Assembly: GCA_025408425.1 (NCBI GenBank)
Contig: JANXYX010000012.1
Location: forward strand, 124,001 to 188,000
Length of the DNA: 64,000 bases
Direction of reading: 5' to 3'
DNA from: Granulicella sp.
GTDB taxonomy: Bacteria > Acidobacteriota > Terriglobia > Terriglobales > Acidobacteriaceae
Part shown: one piece after another, positions 63,512 through 64,000 of the stretch
Numbering within the stretch: position 1 is the stretch's first letter
Layout: the number at the start of each line of letters is the position of its first letter
Position numbers and translations under genes: made by a program
Notes under the pieces: generated by a model
Told to the model about the DNA's origin: nothing
The model's database searches: none
What the model saw: only the letters and a program-made list of their open reading frames with translations

Positions 63512-64000
63512 CAGGATCGTTTCTTGTTGGTGGCTCCGGTGGTGTGGCTGCGCATGAGGGTGAGCATGGATTCGGAGGCGGTGTGGAGTTCGGCGTCGGT
63601 GATGTCGTAGATGATTTGGGTGGAGCCGATGGCGGTGGGGAGGACGTAGGCGCGTTTGCCGCTGCGGTTCTTCTTGTCGCTGTAGGTGAGGGCTACGAGT
63701 TTGGCGGCGGTGGTTTTGAAGGGGGACAGGGGGCCGTAGCGGAGGATGGTTTTGGTGATGCGGTCGGCTTGCGCGGGGGTGATGGTGCCACGGCTGAGGG
63801 CGACGTGGAGGGCGGCGATGCTGCCCCAGGCGACGGCTTCGCCGTGGAGGAGCTGCTTGTAGTTGGTGGCGGACTCGATGGCGTGGCCGAGGGTGTGGCC
63901 GAAGTTGAGGATCATGCGGAGGCCGAGTTCTTTTTCGTCCTTGTTGACGACGTCGGCTTTGACGCGGACTGAGGCGGTGACTACTCGGGTGATGGCGGCC
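63511..64000 (-). CDS. aroB: 3-dehydroquinate synthase, C-terminal part (cut by window end)
   Basis: AroB makes 3-dehydroquinate from DAHP in the shikimate pathway, using NAD+ and a divalent metal. About 162 residues of the C-terminal helical domain are visible; the N-terminal NAD-binding part is outside the window. The metal/substrate motif NFGHTLGHAIESATNYKQLL is present, preceded by ADVVNKDEKELGLRM. It ends RSHTTGATNKKRS. The stop overlaps the menG start by one base, an operon that joins chorismate supply and menaquinone methylation. Confidence 0.93.
   Translation of the reverse strand, partial: AAITRVVTASVRVKADVVNKDEKELGLRMILNFGHTLGHAIESATNYKQLLHGEAVAWGSIAALHVALSRGTITPAQADRITKTILRYGPLSPFKTTAAKLVALTYSDKKNRSGKRAYVLPTAIGSTQIIYDITDAELHTASESMLTLMRSHTTGATNKKRS

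Overview
The window looks like chromosomal DNA of an acidobacterium, probably class Terriglobia (Granulicella, Edaphobacter or Terriglobus type). This is an inference from high-GC coding sequence, GTG/TTG starts, a futalosine-type menaquinone gene (mqnA), proline-rich TonB proteins, small secreted proteins with short YAECRP- and PGE-type motifs, and many short palindromic intergenic repeats. It carries about 58 protein genes. I found no tRNA, rRNA, CRISPR array, prophage or integrated plasmid.

Layout: (1) 1-9 kb: VTT membrane protein, mqnA, a zinc-ribbon protein, dprA, topA, two small proteins and a cyclic-nucleotide-binding histidine kinase. (2) 9.3-24.7 kb: a DHA2 exporter, then a minus-strand branched-chain amino acid cluster that reads leuA-leuB-(secreted protein)-leuC-leuD-ilvD-(small membrane protein)-ilvB-[IS200-like/RAYT gene on the other strand]-(two secreted proteins)-ilvN-ilvC. 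A divergent LysR regulator lies beyond leuA. The cluster holds every step from pyruvate to 2-ketoisovalerate and 2-ketoisocaproate except transamination, and it is sprinkled with REP/BIME-like palindromes. (3) 24.7-30.5 kb: envelope genes (Spy-like protein, three small outer-membrane barrels, a degenerate M48-like protein, a TonB protein). (4) 30.8-45.4 kb: galE, a DUF421 protein, an OFA-type transporter, acs, a multi-PAS histidine kinase, a secreted DUF4440-like protein with tetrapeptide repeats, a cation:dicarboxylate symporter, dxs, an SRPBCC protein, a fasciclin protein and a DUF2127 protein. (5) 45.5-58.8 kb: a division and cell wall (dcw) cluster, mraZ-rsmH-ftsL-ftsI-murE-murF-(DUF3237)-mraY-murD-ftsW-murG, with four in-register MraZ boxes before mraZ and a structured RNA candidate before ftsL. 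(6) 58.8-64 kb: a membrane-anchored PASTA protein, a CDF metal transporter, an MFS transporter, menG, and the 3' part of aroB running off the end.

Most notable observations: the ilvN translation start (24 bp plus ribosome binding site) is repeated at the start of two unrelated secreted-protein genes just upstream of ilvN; a palindromic intergenic repeat sits in frame inside menG; LeuA lacks its C-terminal regulatory domain; a perfect inverted repeat lies between leuA and its divergent LysR gene; and a branched RNA fold with a CCUCC-rich loop precedes ftsL. No single undescribed multi-gene system stands out. The best candidates for new biology are these regulatory and repeat-driven arrangements.
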